Numbered from the stretch's first letter, positions 5,798 through 12,720 are shown. The stretch is DNA of 13,098 nucleotides from Candidatus Omnitrophota bacterium (GCA_023228195.1 JALOBR010000032.1:1-13098), one strand, 5' to 3'. A program made the numbers and translations. The notes: generated by a model from the sequence alone, not told the origin.

Positions 5798-6544
5798 CTA
5801 ACTATGTAACCCCTTGACAACAAACACACTACAATAAAGTTTTACAAATACAGCGACATCCCCAGCCATCGTTTTTTGCCTTTCATTTTCCGCTAGGTAA
5901 TCTTTTACCATTTTTTCAAGTACAACATCTATCTCGTGCATCCTAACTTTAAAGAAATCATAAGCAGTTCTCCATTGTTGTGAATTCAATAAACTCAGCT
6001 GCTTTTTTACTGATTCACTTCTACTTCTACCCACTTCTTCTGTTTCTTCTTTAACACTTTCAATAGCGTCTAAACCTTGCTCTCTACTCAGATATCCTAA
6101 ACGACTCAAAAGCATAACTTCGTTAATTTCAATTTGATCACACATGAAGATCACGCGGGCTTTTTCAAAATCCGATAAATTATCTGAATATGATAGCCGC
6201 CATAATCTCTGATAACGTAATCTTAAATTATTAAGTATTTCTTCAATTAGTTCGTTTTGAAAGTTTACACCAATCGCTAAAGAATTTGTTGACCGTACAT
6301 TTGCAATATATCTTTCTATTGTCCTGCTACATACTTGCAATAATTCTGCTATGTCCTCTGTTTTATATGCTCGTCTGCTTTTATAATATATAGCCAATTT
6401 TTCTAATACAATTTTGTCTAACGCTTTGGGGTCGATCTTCTTGTTTTCAATATATTGTGCCAATTCTGGTATCGCTAAATCGTTAAGTGATGCTTCTTGT
6501 AAACTCACTTCGTTTTTAACTTCATTTTTTCTGCTAGTAGCCAT
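5798..6544 (-). CDS. Unidentified helix-turn-helix protein (248 aa)
   Basis: I do not recognise the family. The start is well supported: AAGGAGGG lies 5 nt before the ATG. A Glu/Lys-rich N-terminus (1-60) leads to a helix-turn-helix at about 61-84 (YKTEDIAELLQVCSRTIERY), which is of the kind found in transposase, terminase small-subunit and phage regulator proteins. The rest is predicted helical and charged (EEILNNLRLRYQRLWRL, FEKARVIFMCDQIEINEV, ESVKEETEEVGRSRSESV) with no enzyme motif or membrane segment. The gene has a perfect TTGACA -35 and a leader with an intrinsic terminator 30-80 nt before the ATG, so its expression looks controlled by attenuation, or it follows a separate small RNA. 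A DNA-binding role is inference from the HTH alone. Confidence 0.8.
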   Translation of the reverse strand: MATSRKNEVKNEVSLQEASLNDLAIPELAQYIENKKIDPKALDKIVLEKLAIYYKSRRAYKTEDIAELLQVCSRTIERYIANVRSTNSLAIGVNFQNELIEEILNNLRLRYQRLWRLSYSDNLSDFEKARVIFMCDQIEINEVMLLSRLGYLSREQGLDAIESVKEETEEVGRSRSESVKKQLSLLNSQQWRTAYDFFKVRMHEIDVVLEKMVKDYLAENERQKTMAGDVAVFVKLYCSVFVVKGLHS

Positions 6545-6571
6545 GTGCCCTCCTTGTTAAAAGTGGTTAAT

Positions 6572-6622
6572 AAACAAAAAACGGCTATTGAGACTTATTC
6601 CATCTTTAATCTCAATAGCCGT
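6572..6622 (-). terminator. Intrinsic terminator in front of the HTH gene
   Basis: On the minus strand ACGGCTATTGAGA (6622-6610) pairs perfectly over 13 bp with TCTCAATAGCCGT (6593-6581) around a 16-nt loop, and TTTTTTGTTT follows (from 6581). It can end the upstream UDG-like transcript. It also lies between a strong promoter (6682-6710) and the ATG at 6544. Confidence 0.85.
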
Positions 6623-6675
6623 CTGTTATCTACCGGCAAATACAATATTACATCAATCTACGTAATTTAGTTCAC
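6575..6675 (-). ncRNA. Candidate small RNA or attenuator leader
   Basis: The promoter at 6682-6710 and the intrinsic terminator at 6572-6622 define a possible transcript of about 100 nt without an evident reading frame. It contains a weak upstream stem (ATTAC/GTAAT around GTAGATTGAT) and the segment TTGCCGGTAGATAACAGACG before the terminator. It could be a free small RNA, or a leader in which some signal decides whether transcription reaches the HTH gene. I recognise no known riboswitch consensus. Confidence 0.4.
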
Positions 6676-6681
6676 TTAGTT

Positions 6682-6710
6682 TTTTTAACATGCTTTTGCC
6701 GCACTGTCAA
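6682..6710 (-). promoter_or_regulatory. Strong promoter upstream of the leader and HTH gene
   Basis: On the minus strand a consensus TTGACA (6710-6705), a 17-nt spacer, then TAAAAA (6687-6682). Transcription would start near 6675, about 130 nt before the HTH start codon and upstream of the intrinsic terminator. Confidence 0.65.
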
Positions 6711-6753
6711 GAATAAATTTATCAACAAATATTGGTTATTATATTGCTAGTAT

Positions 6754-7404
6754 TTATAGATTATAATCTATCTTAGCTAAAACTTTTTTGAGATTATTAT
6801 ATATCTTTCCACCGGTTGCTCTAGCAGGATGCCTAAAAGGAATAATCCAGGTTTTTCGTGATAGATCTTTAATGGGGTCTGCAGCGGGCTTTTCAGGATT
6901 AACTTTTAAATTCAAAAGCCAAATAAGAGGCTCCATCACGCCGCACGCAATTATCAAATTTGGATTAATCGAATTAATTTGTTTTAATAATAAGTCTCGA
7001 TCTTGATGAGTATAGGCACTTATGATTTCGGAATCCACTCTTGCCCCACCACAAGTTTTTTTCAAATTAATTGCAGCAACTTGCTCTAAAGAATCTTTCA
7101 TCATTTTTAAATCTATTTGTTTATATGGTGGGAATTTGTTAAAGATACCTGCGGACCACCGAGCGATGGTAAACCATAGCTGATATTTAGGACCCTCTTT
7201 TAACCATCCGGGCAAATCTCCCTTTGGACCATTGTCAATATCATTAACATCTTTCATTACGAAAAGAATTTTCGGTTTAGTTTTGCAAAATTTTTCAGGG
7301 TTAATAATCCCGTCTTTACAAATACGATCTGTATTGATCCCTATGCTTTTGTAATGTTTATTCCATTCATCCCAAATAATATCCATATCAATCATTTTTT
7401 TCAT
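6754..7404 (-). CDS. Uracil-DNA-glycosylase-like protein
   Basis: A 216-aa protein whose motif order fits the uracil-DNA glycosylase superfamily: a first strand and loop KILFVMKDVND (45-55), a middle motif VAAINLKKTCGG (109-120), a strand NPNLIIACGVMEPL (148-160), and the late HP motif IPFRHPARA (188-196). The segment YQLWFTIARWSAGIF (74-88) also recurs in a little-studied UDG-like subfamily. The canonical GxDPG and HPSP motifs are altered, so glycosylase activity on uracil is not assured. Such proteins have been seen near phage-defence and mobile genes. It is transcribed away from the XRE regulator across a 91-nt shared control region. There is no clear ribosome site before ATG 7404; ATGs at codons 4 and 7 are alternatives. 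Confidence 0.6.
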   Translation of the reverse strand: MKKMIDMDIIWDEWNKHYKSIGINTDRICKDGIINPEKFCKTKPKILFVMKDVNDIDNGPKGDLPGWLKEGPKYQLWFTIARWSAGIFNKFPPYKQIDLKMMKDSLEQVAAINLKKTCGGARVDSEIISAYTHQDRDLLLKQINSINPNLIIACGVMEPLIWLLNLKVNPEKPAADPIKDLSRKTWIIPFRHPARATGGKIYNNLKKVLAKIDYNL

Positions 7405-7414
7405 GATAAATATC

Positions 7415-7454
7415 TATATTCCATTTTGGCATATTTCATTCTGGAATATATCAT
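7415..7454 (+). promoter_or_regulatory. Promoter and palindromic operator-like site of the XRE gene
   Basis: TTGGCA (7426-7431), 17 nt, TATCAT (7449-7454) forms a good promoter reading into the XRE gene, with start near 7461. It is overlaid by the inverted repeat TATATTCCA (7415-7423)/TGGAATATA (7442-7450). There is also a 15-nt imperfect direct repeat, ATTTTGGCATATTTC (7423-7437) and ATTCTGGAATATATC (7439-7453). This arrangement suits autorepression by the XRE protein and shared control of the divergent UDG-like gene. Confidence 0.6.
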
Positions 7455-7495
7455 ATCGCCATAAAGCAGTCAAGCCAAATAAGGTTGGTGGTGAT

Positions 7496-7717
7496 ATGGA
7501 TAAAACTATTTATAACGAAGGTCACAAAACACTTGTTAAGAAGCTTATAAAGGCACGCAAAAATTGTAAGCTTCGGCAGGAAGACGTGGCGAAATTACTT
7601 GGCCGGACACAGTCTTATGTTTCTAAAATTGAGGCTGGACAACGCAGGATAGATATAGTTCAGTTGAAAGAATTTGCGAAGATTTATAAGAAAAAACTAA
7701 ACTTCTTTATTAGTTGA
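7496..7717 (+). CDS. Small XRE-family transcriptional regulator (73 aa)
   Basis: A Cro/cI-type helix-turn-helix protein that is almost all DNA-binding domain: LVKKLIKARKNCKLRQEDVA then KLLGRTQSYVSKIEAGQRRI and the closing helix VQLKEFAKIYKKKL. I start it at ATG 7496 (MDKTIYNEGH) because GGTTGGTGGTG precedes it. A longer frame opens at 7403, but its extra 31 residues run through the promoter and operator. The size is like that of controller proteins of restriction systems and small antitoxins. It is the only convincing plus-strand gene in the right part. Its end overlaps the end of a 55-aa minus-strand gene by 21 nt. It probably controls itself and the divergent UDG-like gene (inference from the operator-like repeats). 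Confidence 0.88.
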   Translation: MDKTIYNEGHKTLVKKLIKARKNCKLRQEDVAKLLGRTQSYVSKIEAGQRRIDIVQLKEFAKIYKKKLNFFIS

Positions 7718-7864
7718 AACCTTTTTCTCTTTTTCGGCCTTATCCCATTCATATAAAATTTTGAAGAATCCGCTCAAATTGTCACATATTTCTTTGTATT
7801 CTTCTTCAGTTATTTGTCTACCGTAAAGCCTGGACCACTGCTTAATTTCTTCTTGCTTGGACAT
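7697..7864 (-). CDS. Small unidentified protein (55 aa)
   Basis: An intact short frame beginning MSKQEEIKQWSRLYGRQITE, followed by a Tyr/Phe-containing helix-like stretch (EYKEICDNLSGFFKILYEWD) and a Lys-rich end. The amphipathic, compact composition is that of a real small helical protein. It lies 27 nt downstream of the trypsin-like protease gene on the same strand, so it is probably the last gene of that operon. No Shine-Dalgarno is evident, which suggests dependence on translation of the protease gene. It ends head-on into the XRE gene with a 21-nt overlap. Possible roles include a protease partner or inhibitor, but nothing in the sequence shows this. Confidence 0.6.
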   Translation of the reverse strand: MSKQEEIKQWSRLYGRQITEEEYKEICDNLSGFFKILYEWDKAEKEKKVSTNKEV

Positions 7865-7891
7865 TAAGAACTATTTATTCTATATCTATTA

Positions 7892-8776
7892 TCATTCTTC
7901 TTGAAAAACGACATTATGTTCTTTCATAAAATCCTTTAAAATGTCAATATGAATACAATGTCCTACATGTAAGACTGCACTATCTCGAATGGTTTTCTTT
8001 TGTCCACCTCTAACCACTTCCATATCTACATCAAAATTTAAGTCTAGATGATTAGTAGCTGCCTGCATGCCCCAAATTTTGCCTTCAACGTCAAAAGCTG
8101 GTCCGCCACTCTGTCCACGTAACCCAGGAGTACTCAATTCGAAACCAACAATTTTTCCATTTTGGGCACTAAGACGGCGCGTGACCATTCCTTCAATTGG
8201 AAAAATTGGTGAATTTTGTCTACCTGTTGTTGTCCAGTCTATTGAATCTGTACTCTTATTAAATTCAAAATTATTAAATTCGGGGAATGGAAAGCCTAAT
8301 CTACATAAGAATTTACCTTGTTTTAAATTTAGTGTATCTTTTGGAAAAATAGGAAATGCGGAGCAAAGAATTTTATTAAAGTTCTGAAAATGAAGCAACG
8401 CAATATCAAATTCAGGATGAACTTTTATTTCTAGATCTAACTTACCTTCAACACAATTAACAAATGTATTTTTTATTTCAAATATAGTTTTTTTATTTAG
8501 TTTATATTTTTGTTGAAGTTCAGCAAGTATTTGCTTATCTTTCTTTCTCCCTCTCATAGAGGTAAAATCTTTTTCAAAATCAATTTTACGTTTTGCGACT
8601 TTATCTGAGGCGGCTAACATCATTGCGACATGCTTACAAGTAAATGCCCAACCATCAGAATTAATAAAAAATAAAGTAGCCGCTCCCGGATAAACTTCAC
8701 TAGATCTATAGAATCTTTCGATACTATGAATAGAACGAGTAAACTGAGTTGCTATTTCTATAGCCTTTATAAACAT
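7892..8776 (-). CDS. Cytosolic trypsin-like serine protease (S1 fold)
   Basis: A 294-aa chymotrypsin-fold protease with all three catalytic residues in order: His49 (FTCKHVA), Asp124 (EFDIALLHF) and Ser223 (GLRGQSGGPAFD). The region after the Ser (EGKIWGMQAATNHL) is the usual closing strand. There is no signal peptide or membrane segment; the protein starts MFIKAIEIATQFTRSI, so it should act inside the cell. An insertion of about 60 charged residues (60-115) separates the His and Asp parts. AGGGGTGAG precedes the start. Intracellular trypsin-like proteases are known as effectors in bacterial conflict systems (established for several multi-gene systems). Its operon with a zinc-ribbon/HTH protein, a DUF4365 protein and SduA nearby supports such a role here, as inference. 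A stress-related housekeeping protease is the alternative. Confidence 0.85.
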   Translation of the reverse strand: MFIKAIEIATQFTRSIHSIERFYRSSEVYPGAATLFFINSDGWAFTCKHVAMMLAASDKVAKRKIDFEKDFTSMRGRKKDKQILAELQQKYKLNKKTIFEIKNTFVNCVEGKLDLEIKVHPEFDIALLHFQNFNKILCSAFPIFPKDTLNLKQGKFLCRLGFPFPEFNNFEFNKSTDSIDWTTTGRQNSPIFPIEGMVTRRLSAQNGKIVGFELSTPGLRGQSGGPAFDVEGKIWGMQAATNHLDLNFDVDMEVVRGGQKKTIRDSAVLHVGHCIHIDILKDFMKEHNVVFQEE

Positions 8777-8793
8777 AACTCACCCCTGTAAAT

Positions 8794-8807
8794 TAAGACT
8801 ATTTTAT
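8794..8807 (-). promoter_or_regulatory. Shared 14-nt motif upstream of the protease gene
   Basis: ATAAAATAGTCTTA on the minus strand, 18 nt before the protease ATG. The identical 14-mer lies 14 nt before the DUF4365 ATG (10476-10489). It includes a -10-like TAAAAT but has no good -35. Confidence 0.35.
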
Positions 8808-8831
8808 CTCTTAAGAATAAAAAGATGCAAT

Positions 8832-9497
8832 TTAATACCACGAATCTAAAATACACATCAAAATGGTCAATTGGTTAAGAGCCGATTTAAAGCCTTGATC
8901 GTTTTTAAGACATTTATTATATGCCTCTTCTCCTTGAGTGATAAGATATTTCTTCTTTTTTGAATCCCAACTAAATTTAATACGCACACCCTCGGCTCTA
9001 GCACTAATAGTTCGGAGAACTTCTTGCTTTTTTAGACCTCTTGCGTACTCTTCTTCTGAAATACCTTGTTTGCGCGCATGTTTGCTAATAAATTTCTCAT
9101 GAACTTCCCGCACATAATCAATCCATTCCTGCTCTTCGCTAGGCGGTTTATAGCCTTCCGGCAAAATATCGCTCATTTTCTTTGCGCTACTTACGTAACG
9201 GGAGTATGCCGTAACGTCGCCTGTGCCAATCCAGCGGTCAATCTCGCTCTTGCGGAAGATAACCCGGCCTTCGGCGATGCGTGAGAATGGCATCTTTTCC
9301 TGCCGTACCCAAGCATCAATGGCCGTACGCGGCACACAAAGATATTCTGCCACTGCAGCCCGGCTTAAATTAACTCTATTTGTTTTCTTGAATGTTGCAG
9401 ATTCTTGGAGGGATTTTTGATCTAAAAACTCGCCACAAAAGCGACACTTAATTGCTTCTTCTTGAATTTCTTCAGCACAAAATGAACATTTTTTCAT
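8832..9497 (-). CDS. Zinc-ribbon plus helix-turn-helix protein
   Basis: A 221-aa protein of three parts. Residues 1-26 are a short zinc ribbon with Cys4, Cys7, Cys18 and Cys21 (KKCSFCAEEIQEEAIKCRFC), very close to the UPF0547 type. Residues about 43-91 are an excisionase/MerR-like helix-turn-helix with a wing (LSRAAVAEYLCVPRTAIDAW, then RVIFRKSEIDRWI). Residues 100-221 are helical and unknown to me. It should bind DNA and could be the sensor or regulator of the cluster (inference). It starts 20 nt after the DUF4365 stop and is 55 nt upstream of the protease gene, so the three likely form one unit. A broken copy of its first 85 nt lies at 11867-11961. Confidence 0.8.
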   Translation of the reverse strand: MKKCSFCAEEIQEEAIKCRFCGEFLDQKSLQESATFKKTNRVNLSRAAVAEYLCVPRTAIDAWVRQEKMPFSRIAEGRVIFRKSEIDRWIGTGDVTAYSRYVSSAKKMSDILPEGYKPPSEEQEWIDYVREVHEKFISKHARKQGISEEEYARGLKKQEVLRTISARAEGVRIKFSWDSKKKKYLITQGEEAYNKCLKNDQGFKSALNQLTILMCILDSWY

Positions 9498-9517
9498 GTT
9501 GTGTATATATGTTAGTT

Positions 9518-10462
9518 TTATGATTGGTTCGAAGAATCTTTTAATATATAGCTAAATTCGCTTTTAATATCTTCTAATGAAATCTTCATACAAAAACTAA
9601 AAAGCGATAGATTGGTATATATCCAGTAATCTTTTTCTTTGTTTAGAATTCTTTCCTTAACTTTTTCTAAAATTTGAATTAATTTTGGGCACAAACTCTT
9701 CAGCATCGCTGTTATGGTTAATTCATGCAATGTATGTTGAAAATTATGGTTAAAAGTTTCCCGATCTTTTTTGTACCATTCATCTAACGATGGTATTTTC
9801 CAATCCATAAGTAATTGGTTGTTAATCTCCCAGAGTGTATTATATAAATGAACAATGAAAAGATGCGCTTCATCCTCTACTTCCATAAACTCATCTCTAC
9901 CTATATTTTCTCCAAAAAAAGCGATAAATTCTCTTAAATGCATAAGAAATGTTATTAAATGATTTTCGTAATTCTCATAATTTCTCTCCAATAAATATGT
10001 TATGAAAAATAATATACCTGCATTCTCCTTAGTAATCTCTCCTTTTTGATTTACTAAAAAACTAAAAGTTTTATTCTTAGCAAATCTTTCGAAATTTTCC
10101 CGAATTGCTTTTTTAATATTTACAAAATAAACCCTCTCAGTTTCAAGCTCAACAATGCAAATAAAAACTGGCACTGGCAAATCTCGCCAATAATTAACGG
10201 TGCTTTTCGGCACACCCGAAAGATCACCGAGCATTTCTCCGTTATTATTATGCCAATCTATCTTTTTCGTTCCTTTAAGTTGTATTAGCACCATATTACC
10301 AGTTACAAAATTGCCTTCCGCAATAATCTCCATATAACAATCTATACCATAATCTCGCTTAGTCGTCTCTCTTACTATCCATTCAGGAGGCACCTTGTTC
10401 GTGAAAATTCTAAATGATTTATCTTCTATAACATGCTGTTCTGGTCTTTTTGGATATTCCAT
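9518..10462 (-). CDS. DUF4365-domain nuclease-like protein
   Basis: A 314-aa protein. Its first 150 residues match the DUF4365 pattern: a Glu near the start, EWIVRETTKRDYGIDCYMEI with Asp41, TGNMVLIQLKGT with Gln61 and Lys63, and LPVPVFICIVE (95-105). Asp41 and the QxK pair fit the catalytic core of a PD-(D/E)XK-like nuclease, in which Gln can take the place of the second acid. The remainder (about 155-314) is a helical region of unknown function. DUF4365 proteins are common in defence islands and occur as nuclease effectors fused to other domains (family knowledge). There is no clear ribosome site; the start is the first ATG of the frame. It lies 151 nt downstream of sduA and leads the zinc-ribbon/HTH and protease genes. 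Confidence 0.75.
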   Translation of the reverse strand: MEYPKRPEQHVIEDKSFRIFTNKVPPEWIVRETTKRDYGIDCYMEIIAEGNFVTGNMVLIQLKGTKKIDWHNNNGEMLGDLSGVPKSTVNYWRDLPVPVFICIVELETERVYFVNIKKAIRENFERFAKNKTFSFLVNQKGEITKENAGILFFITYLLERNYENYENHLITFLMHLREFIAFFGENIGRDEFMEVEDEAHLFIVHLYNTLWEINNQLLMDWKIPSLDEWYKKDRETFNHNFQHTLHELTITAMLKSLCPKLIQILEKVKERILNKEKDYWIYTNLSLFSFCMKISLEDIKSEFSYILKDSSNQS

Positions 10463-10475
10463 ATCAAATTTTATA

Positions 10476-10489
10476 TAAGACTATTTTAT
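10476..10489 (-). promoter_or_regulatory. Shared 14-nt motif upstream of the DUF4365 gene
   Basis: The same 14-mer (ATAAAATAGTCTTA) as at 8794-8807, here followed by an AT-rich TATATAAAATTTGAT before the start codon. The surrounding 151-nt gap to sduA otherwise holds only an 18-codon frame (10502-10558) after a run of seven G. Confidence 0.35.
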
Positions 10490-10613
10490 TGGCCTGCTAA
10501 TTCACTTGACACGCCAGTGCAATGTGAATAATTCTTCATATTCTATTTTATCTTGCATAAGCCCCCCCAACTAAGTCAGGCCTAGGATGATTACGGCTGG
10601 AAGCTATACTAAA

Positions 10614-11837
10614 TTATAATTTTGAACGTAGATTTTTGAGATTTTCTAACAGCTCATCATAAAGTATAAAATTTATATTTTTCAAAGATGTGGCAAGCTT
10701 ACGAAAATCTTCAAACTCTTTTTCACCTTTAAACTGCCTGCTCATTCCAGCCACAATGTATCCTCTGGGACGAATAACCCGTACATCCAGATGCTTCTTC
10801 CGCTTTATTGTTTTGGCAAAATCTAATGCATTATGAGTTACTGCATCAATATAATTCTCAATTTGCGCAATGGCTTTAGCAACATCTGGCTTCCAATAAT
10901 AGTTCTCATGGCTATCGTCAAACGCTAACAATGGGGTATCGTGTCGTTTTATTTCAAAAATATCTATAAAACCATACACATCAACAAGAACAAAATCGGG
11001 ATAACTAACATCTATGCTAATATTTTGTTTTTCAATAGAAGTTACATAGCTAGACATGAATCGAAAAACTTTATTTTTTAAAAATTCTTGCCAAATAGAT
11101 TCTGCAAGCGTTCCTTTCTTCAGTTTCGTTTCAAATTCTTTAATTACTTGATCGAGAAATATCTTGTCGGTAGTATTTTTCGTTTTCTGGATAAGAGCGT
11201 CTCTCTTGGATCGGATGATTCTTCTATTCTTTAGAGATGCTTCGAAAATCTTTGGAAAAAAATTCTTGAGCGATTCCAAATCTTCCTCGTCCAACTTCTG
11301 TGCAACTTTATTTCTGCGAAGAAGAGCGGCAATCTCTCCAGACTTGTACTCATCAAAATCACTAGTGGAAATTGCTACTTTTTTAGGAAATTTAGTACTT
11401 AGAAATGAGGCAACCGCTTCCTTGAGTTCATTGTTATTATCTTCATTAATACGCCCTAGTCGTTGTAATAAATTTCGTACATCTCTAAAGGGTAGCGTAA
11501 CATTCGTTGTAATAACTGTCTTACGTAATGACTTAATCTCCTTATTTATAATAACAAAGTTAAGTTTTTTACCTGAACTAATATGATCCTTGAGCGCGGA
11601 AAGAAGAAATGCACCTTTTTTCCCAAACCCATATCCGTTTCTGTTAAGAAAAAGACCCGGGGGTAACCCTTCATAACCTTGAAGAGTAATGCTACTTATA
11701 TGTCTTGCCTGATTTCCTCTAATATGATAAATGGTTTTCTTAGCGCGTTTAAATATTTCATAAACACAAAATTTACCATCTTTATCTAAATGTTTCTCAG
11801 GAGTCTCTGAGAATTGCTTACGCTTCTTACGTGTCAT
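10614..11837 (-). CDS. sduA: Shedu defence nuclease SduA (DUF4263)
   Basis: A 407-aa protein whose C-terminal half matches the Shedu nuclease domain: AESIWQEFLKNKVFRF (245-260), SYPDFVLVDVYGFIDIFEIK (278-297) with Asp281, Glu295 and Lys297 as the PD-ExK core, TPLLAFDDS, a helix with Gln325 (KAIAQIENYI), and RPRGYIVAGMSRQ (356-368). The length is close to characterised SduA proteins. Residues 1-230 are a separate N-terminal region, with FLNRNGYGFGKKGAF as one feature, probably the regulatory domain. Shedu is a single-gene anti-phage system that acts by DNA cleavage. AGAGAGGT precedes the start. The gene lies 29 nt downstream of a zinc-ribbon fragment and in one strand-series with a Cas4/RecB-like nuclease and the DUF4365 protein. 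The catalytic residues look intact, so it is probably functional. Confidence 0.88.
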   Translation of the reverse strand: MTRKKRKQFSETPEKHLDKDGKFCVYEIFKRAKKTIYHIRGNQARHISSITLQGYEGLPPGLFLNRNGYGFGKKGAFLLSALKDHISSGKKLNFVIINKEIKSLRKTVITTNVTLPFRDVRNLLQRLGRINEDNNNELKEAVASFLSTKFPKKVAISTSDFDEYKSGEIAALLRRNKVAQKLDEEDLESLKNFFPKIFEASLKNRRIIRSKRDALIQKTKNTTDKIFLDQVIKEFETKLKKGTLAESIWQEFLKNKVFRFMSSYVTSIEKQNISIDVSYPDFVLVDVYGFIDIFEIKRHDTPLLAFDDSHENYYWKPDVAKAIAQIENYIDAVTHNALDFAKTIKRKKHLDVRVIRPRGYIVAGMSRQFKGEKEFEDFRKLATSLKNINFILYDELLENLKNLRSKL

Positions 11838-11866
11838 AAGCTACCTCTCTTTTTATTTTCCGTTTT

Positions 11867-11961
11867 TCACTTCTTCAATTTTTGATCTAAAAACTCGCCA
11901 CAAAAGCGACACTTAATTGTTTCATTTTGAATTTTTCAGCGCAAAATGGACATTTTTCCAT
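11867..11961 (-). pseudogene. Frameshifted zinc-ribbon fragment
   Basis: Nearly a copy of the first 85 nt of the zinc-ribbon/HTH gene (9413-9497): by my count 78 of 85 columns match, and the last 42 nt (11878-11919 against 9413-9454) are identical. One base is missing after codon 9, so translation from ATG 11961 stops at 11887 after 24 residues. With the base restored it would read MEKCPFCAEEIQNETIKCRF followed by CGEFLDQKLKK and a stop at 11867, a bare four-Cys zinc ribbon. Its ATG directly follows the TGA of the PD-(D/E)XK gene, so it was once coupled to it. It is a remnant of the same gene or of a small zinc-ribbon gene; a sequencing error could mimic the frameshift. Confidence 0.8.
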
Positions 11962-12720
11962 TCAATCCCTCTGTACTTCCTCCAGTGCCTTGTAATATGT
12001 GCAATAATCACAGTCTGCACCATGCTCAGGTATTGAAGAACCAATCAAACACTTATGCATATCAAGAATAGTTTGTTCAACCCAAGAATCATTTCCCTCA
12101 TATGGTATAATTTTTATATCGAAATCGATCCTAGCATTAAATTTATCCTTATCGGTAATCCCATTACAATATACAAAGTAACCTACCGATGAAACATTAA
12201 AACTATTTTTTCTGAACAACCACTGATAAATTTCCATCTGCCTTTTATAAGATATCTGCCAATCAGCATCAATAGAAACTTCTTCTTCCTTGGATGTACT
12301 CTTGTAATCGACAATAAAAAGTTCTCCCTCCGGACCAATCCATATATCATCAATAGCACCGGTAAGTAAAAGATTGGTCAAGGGATGCAAATATTGTATA
12401 CCACCATGAAGTGCATCGCGCCAAAGATCCAAACCTTGGTGCTTAAAAGGAATTGCCTCGATGCCGGCTACCTGCATAAGCGGATGAATTGTCTGGCTGT
12501 TGCGATAAAAATCAAACTCCTTCTTTAGTAGTTTATCTACCGCGGAGTTTAAAGCAAAAGGATATCCTGGTGGCTGGCCAACACCTAATCTTCTATCTAG
12601 ATAAAAACAACGAGGACAGTTTATAAATAGTTCTATTTTAGACCGACTTAATTTGAAAGGTGTCTTGCTATGTGGATCAAATAAATTTCTTTTTCTTCTC
12701 CCTGAATAATATTTTGACAT
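11962..12720 (-). CDS. PD-(D/E)XK nuclease, Cas4/RecB-like with Cys pairs
   Basis: A 252-aa protein of the PDDEXK_1 (Cas4/RecB/AddB) type. The start LSRSKIELFINCPRCFYLDR (24-43) is the usual SxSxIxxxxxCPRxFY opening with Cys35 and Cys38. The core is LLTGAIDDIWIGPEGELFIV then DYKSTSK, with Asp124 and the Asp138/Lys140 pair, followed by the QMEIYQWLF helix (161-169). Cys237 and Cys240 (DCDYC) near the end could complete a four-Cys iron-sulphur or zinc site. It is probably an exonuclease or DNA-end-processing enzyme. There is no cas gene or CRISPR array in the window, so a CRISPR role is not supported. It starts 4 nt after the upstream GGCT-like gene and heads the series leading to sduA. Confidence 0.85.
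   Translation of the reverse strand: MSKYYSGRRKRNLFDPHSKTPFKLSRSKIELFINCPRCFYLDRRLGVGQPPGYPFALNSAVDKLLKKEFDFYRNSQTIHPLMQVAGIEAIPFKHQGLDLWRDALHGGIQYLHPLTNLLLTGAIDDIWIGPEGELFIVDYKSTSKEEEVSIDADWQISYKRQMEIYQWLFRKNSFNVSSVGYFVYCNGITDKDKFNARIDFDIKIIPYEGNDSWVEQTILDMHKCLIGSSIPEHGADCDYCTYYKALEEVQRD

Noticed and set aside
10502..10558. 18-codon frame beginning MQDKIEYEELFTLHWRVK
   Set aside because: A G-rich stretch precedes its ATG, but the frame is too short and has no independent support; it could be a leader peptide or a remnant.
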